The position numbers were made by a program, and so were the translations under genes. This document shows positions 63,943 through 64,000 of a stretch of 64,000 nt of DNA, in pieces (positions within the stretch are counted from its first letter, which is position 1; every line of letters begins with the position of its first letter). The notes below the pieces were generated by a model, which did no database searches, had not been told where the DNA came from, and saw only the letters and a program-made list of their open reading frames with translations. The stretch comes from Myroides fluvii (lineage in GTDB: Bacteria; Bacteroidota; Bacteroidia; Flavobacteriales; Flavobacteriaceae): contig NZ_CP039934.1 of the NCBI RefSeq assembly GCF_009792295.1, positions 3,616,501 through 3,680,500 on the forward strand, given 5' to 3'.

Positions 63943-64000
63943 ATGGAAAATCAAATTATTCTAGAAAAGTTAAATCGATTAGAGCGATTAATTGTTGATT
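63943..64000 (+). CDS. Start of a gene cut by the window edge, possibly an excisionase-like HTH protein
   Basis: ATG at 63943 opens a frame (MENQIILEKLNRLERLIVD) that runs off the end. The leucine-rich N-terminal helix resembles the beginning of Bacteroidota excisionase/helix-turn-helix proteins, which often follow an integrase, but only 19 codons are visible. Confidence 0.4.
   Translation, partial: MENQIILEKLNRLERLIVD

Overview
The window is about 64 kb of a low-GC chromosome from the phylum Bacteroidota, most likely a flavobacterium of the Myroides type. The grounds are a type IX secretion (T9SS) type-B C-terminal domain, promoters of the Bacteroidota form TAnnTTTG, a bacillithiol gene (bshB1), a flavobacterial heme A synthase with an inserted loop, TPR-AraC regulators, and families such as DUF4199 and CarboxypepD_reg. 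Genus is inferred, not proven.

Layout. 1-4.4 kb: the 3' end of uvrB, a DUF1456 gene, a truncated hemoglobin, and a tight run of DUF2520, KdsC-like phosphatase, Maf and a small MscS channel. 4.4-13 kb: a TRIC-type channel, an RDD gene, and a divergent seven-gene run SpoIIM / membrane protein / DUF4129 / DUF4350 / MoxR / DUF58 / TrmH, which looks like a MoxR-chaperoned envelope system. 13-24.3 kb: housekeeping genes, namely an outer-membrane barrel, SpoT/Rel, Fur, PurA, three tandem tRNA-His genes, BshB1, isochorismate synthase with a hotdog thioesterase, TsaC, CCA-adding enzyme and heme A synthase. 24.4-30.6 kb: a cytidylyltransferase, two small paralogous unknown genes in an AT-rich gap, an ABC-F ATPase, a lipoprotein and a gene-poor gap. 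30.6-36 kb: DEAD-box helicase, a CarboxypepD_reg protein, a dihydroorotase-like protein lacking metal ligands, a small membrane protein and an esterase. 36-46 kb: a 1532-residue T9SS cargo protein, a LysP-like permease, a MarR regulator with a candidate operator, and a DPP IV-type peptidase. 46-58.3 kb: a SUKH-type protein, TPR-AraC and TetR regulators, HdeD, DUF4199, GalE, a glycosyltransferase, thioesterase, unknown secreted proteins and a universal stress protein. 58.3-60.3 kb: a gene-free repeat block. 60.3-64 kb: mnmE, followed directly by a tyrosine integrase, a membrane/coiled-coil gene of unknown function and the start of another gene, which together look like the left end of an integrative element.

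The most unusual material is non-coding. Heptanucleotide tandem arrays (TTGAYNN, TTATSRG, CTGTTAA) lie at 3' ends of genes. One of them is 32 units in perfect phase, and the same heptamer fills spacers between five copies of a ~202-bp structured unit upstream of mnmE. Other leads are the integrase at the mnmE 3' end (the site class used by SGI1), the paralogous pair of ~80-residue proteins, the metal-ligand-less dihydroorotase homologue, and terminator-like hairpins with no gene upstream. All calls come from reading sequence; no database search was run.
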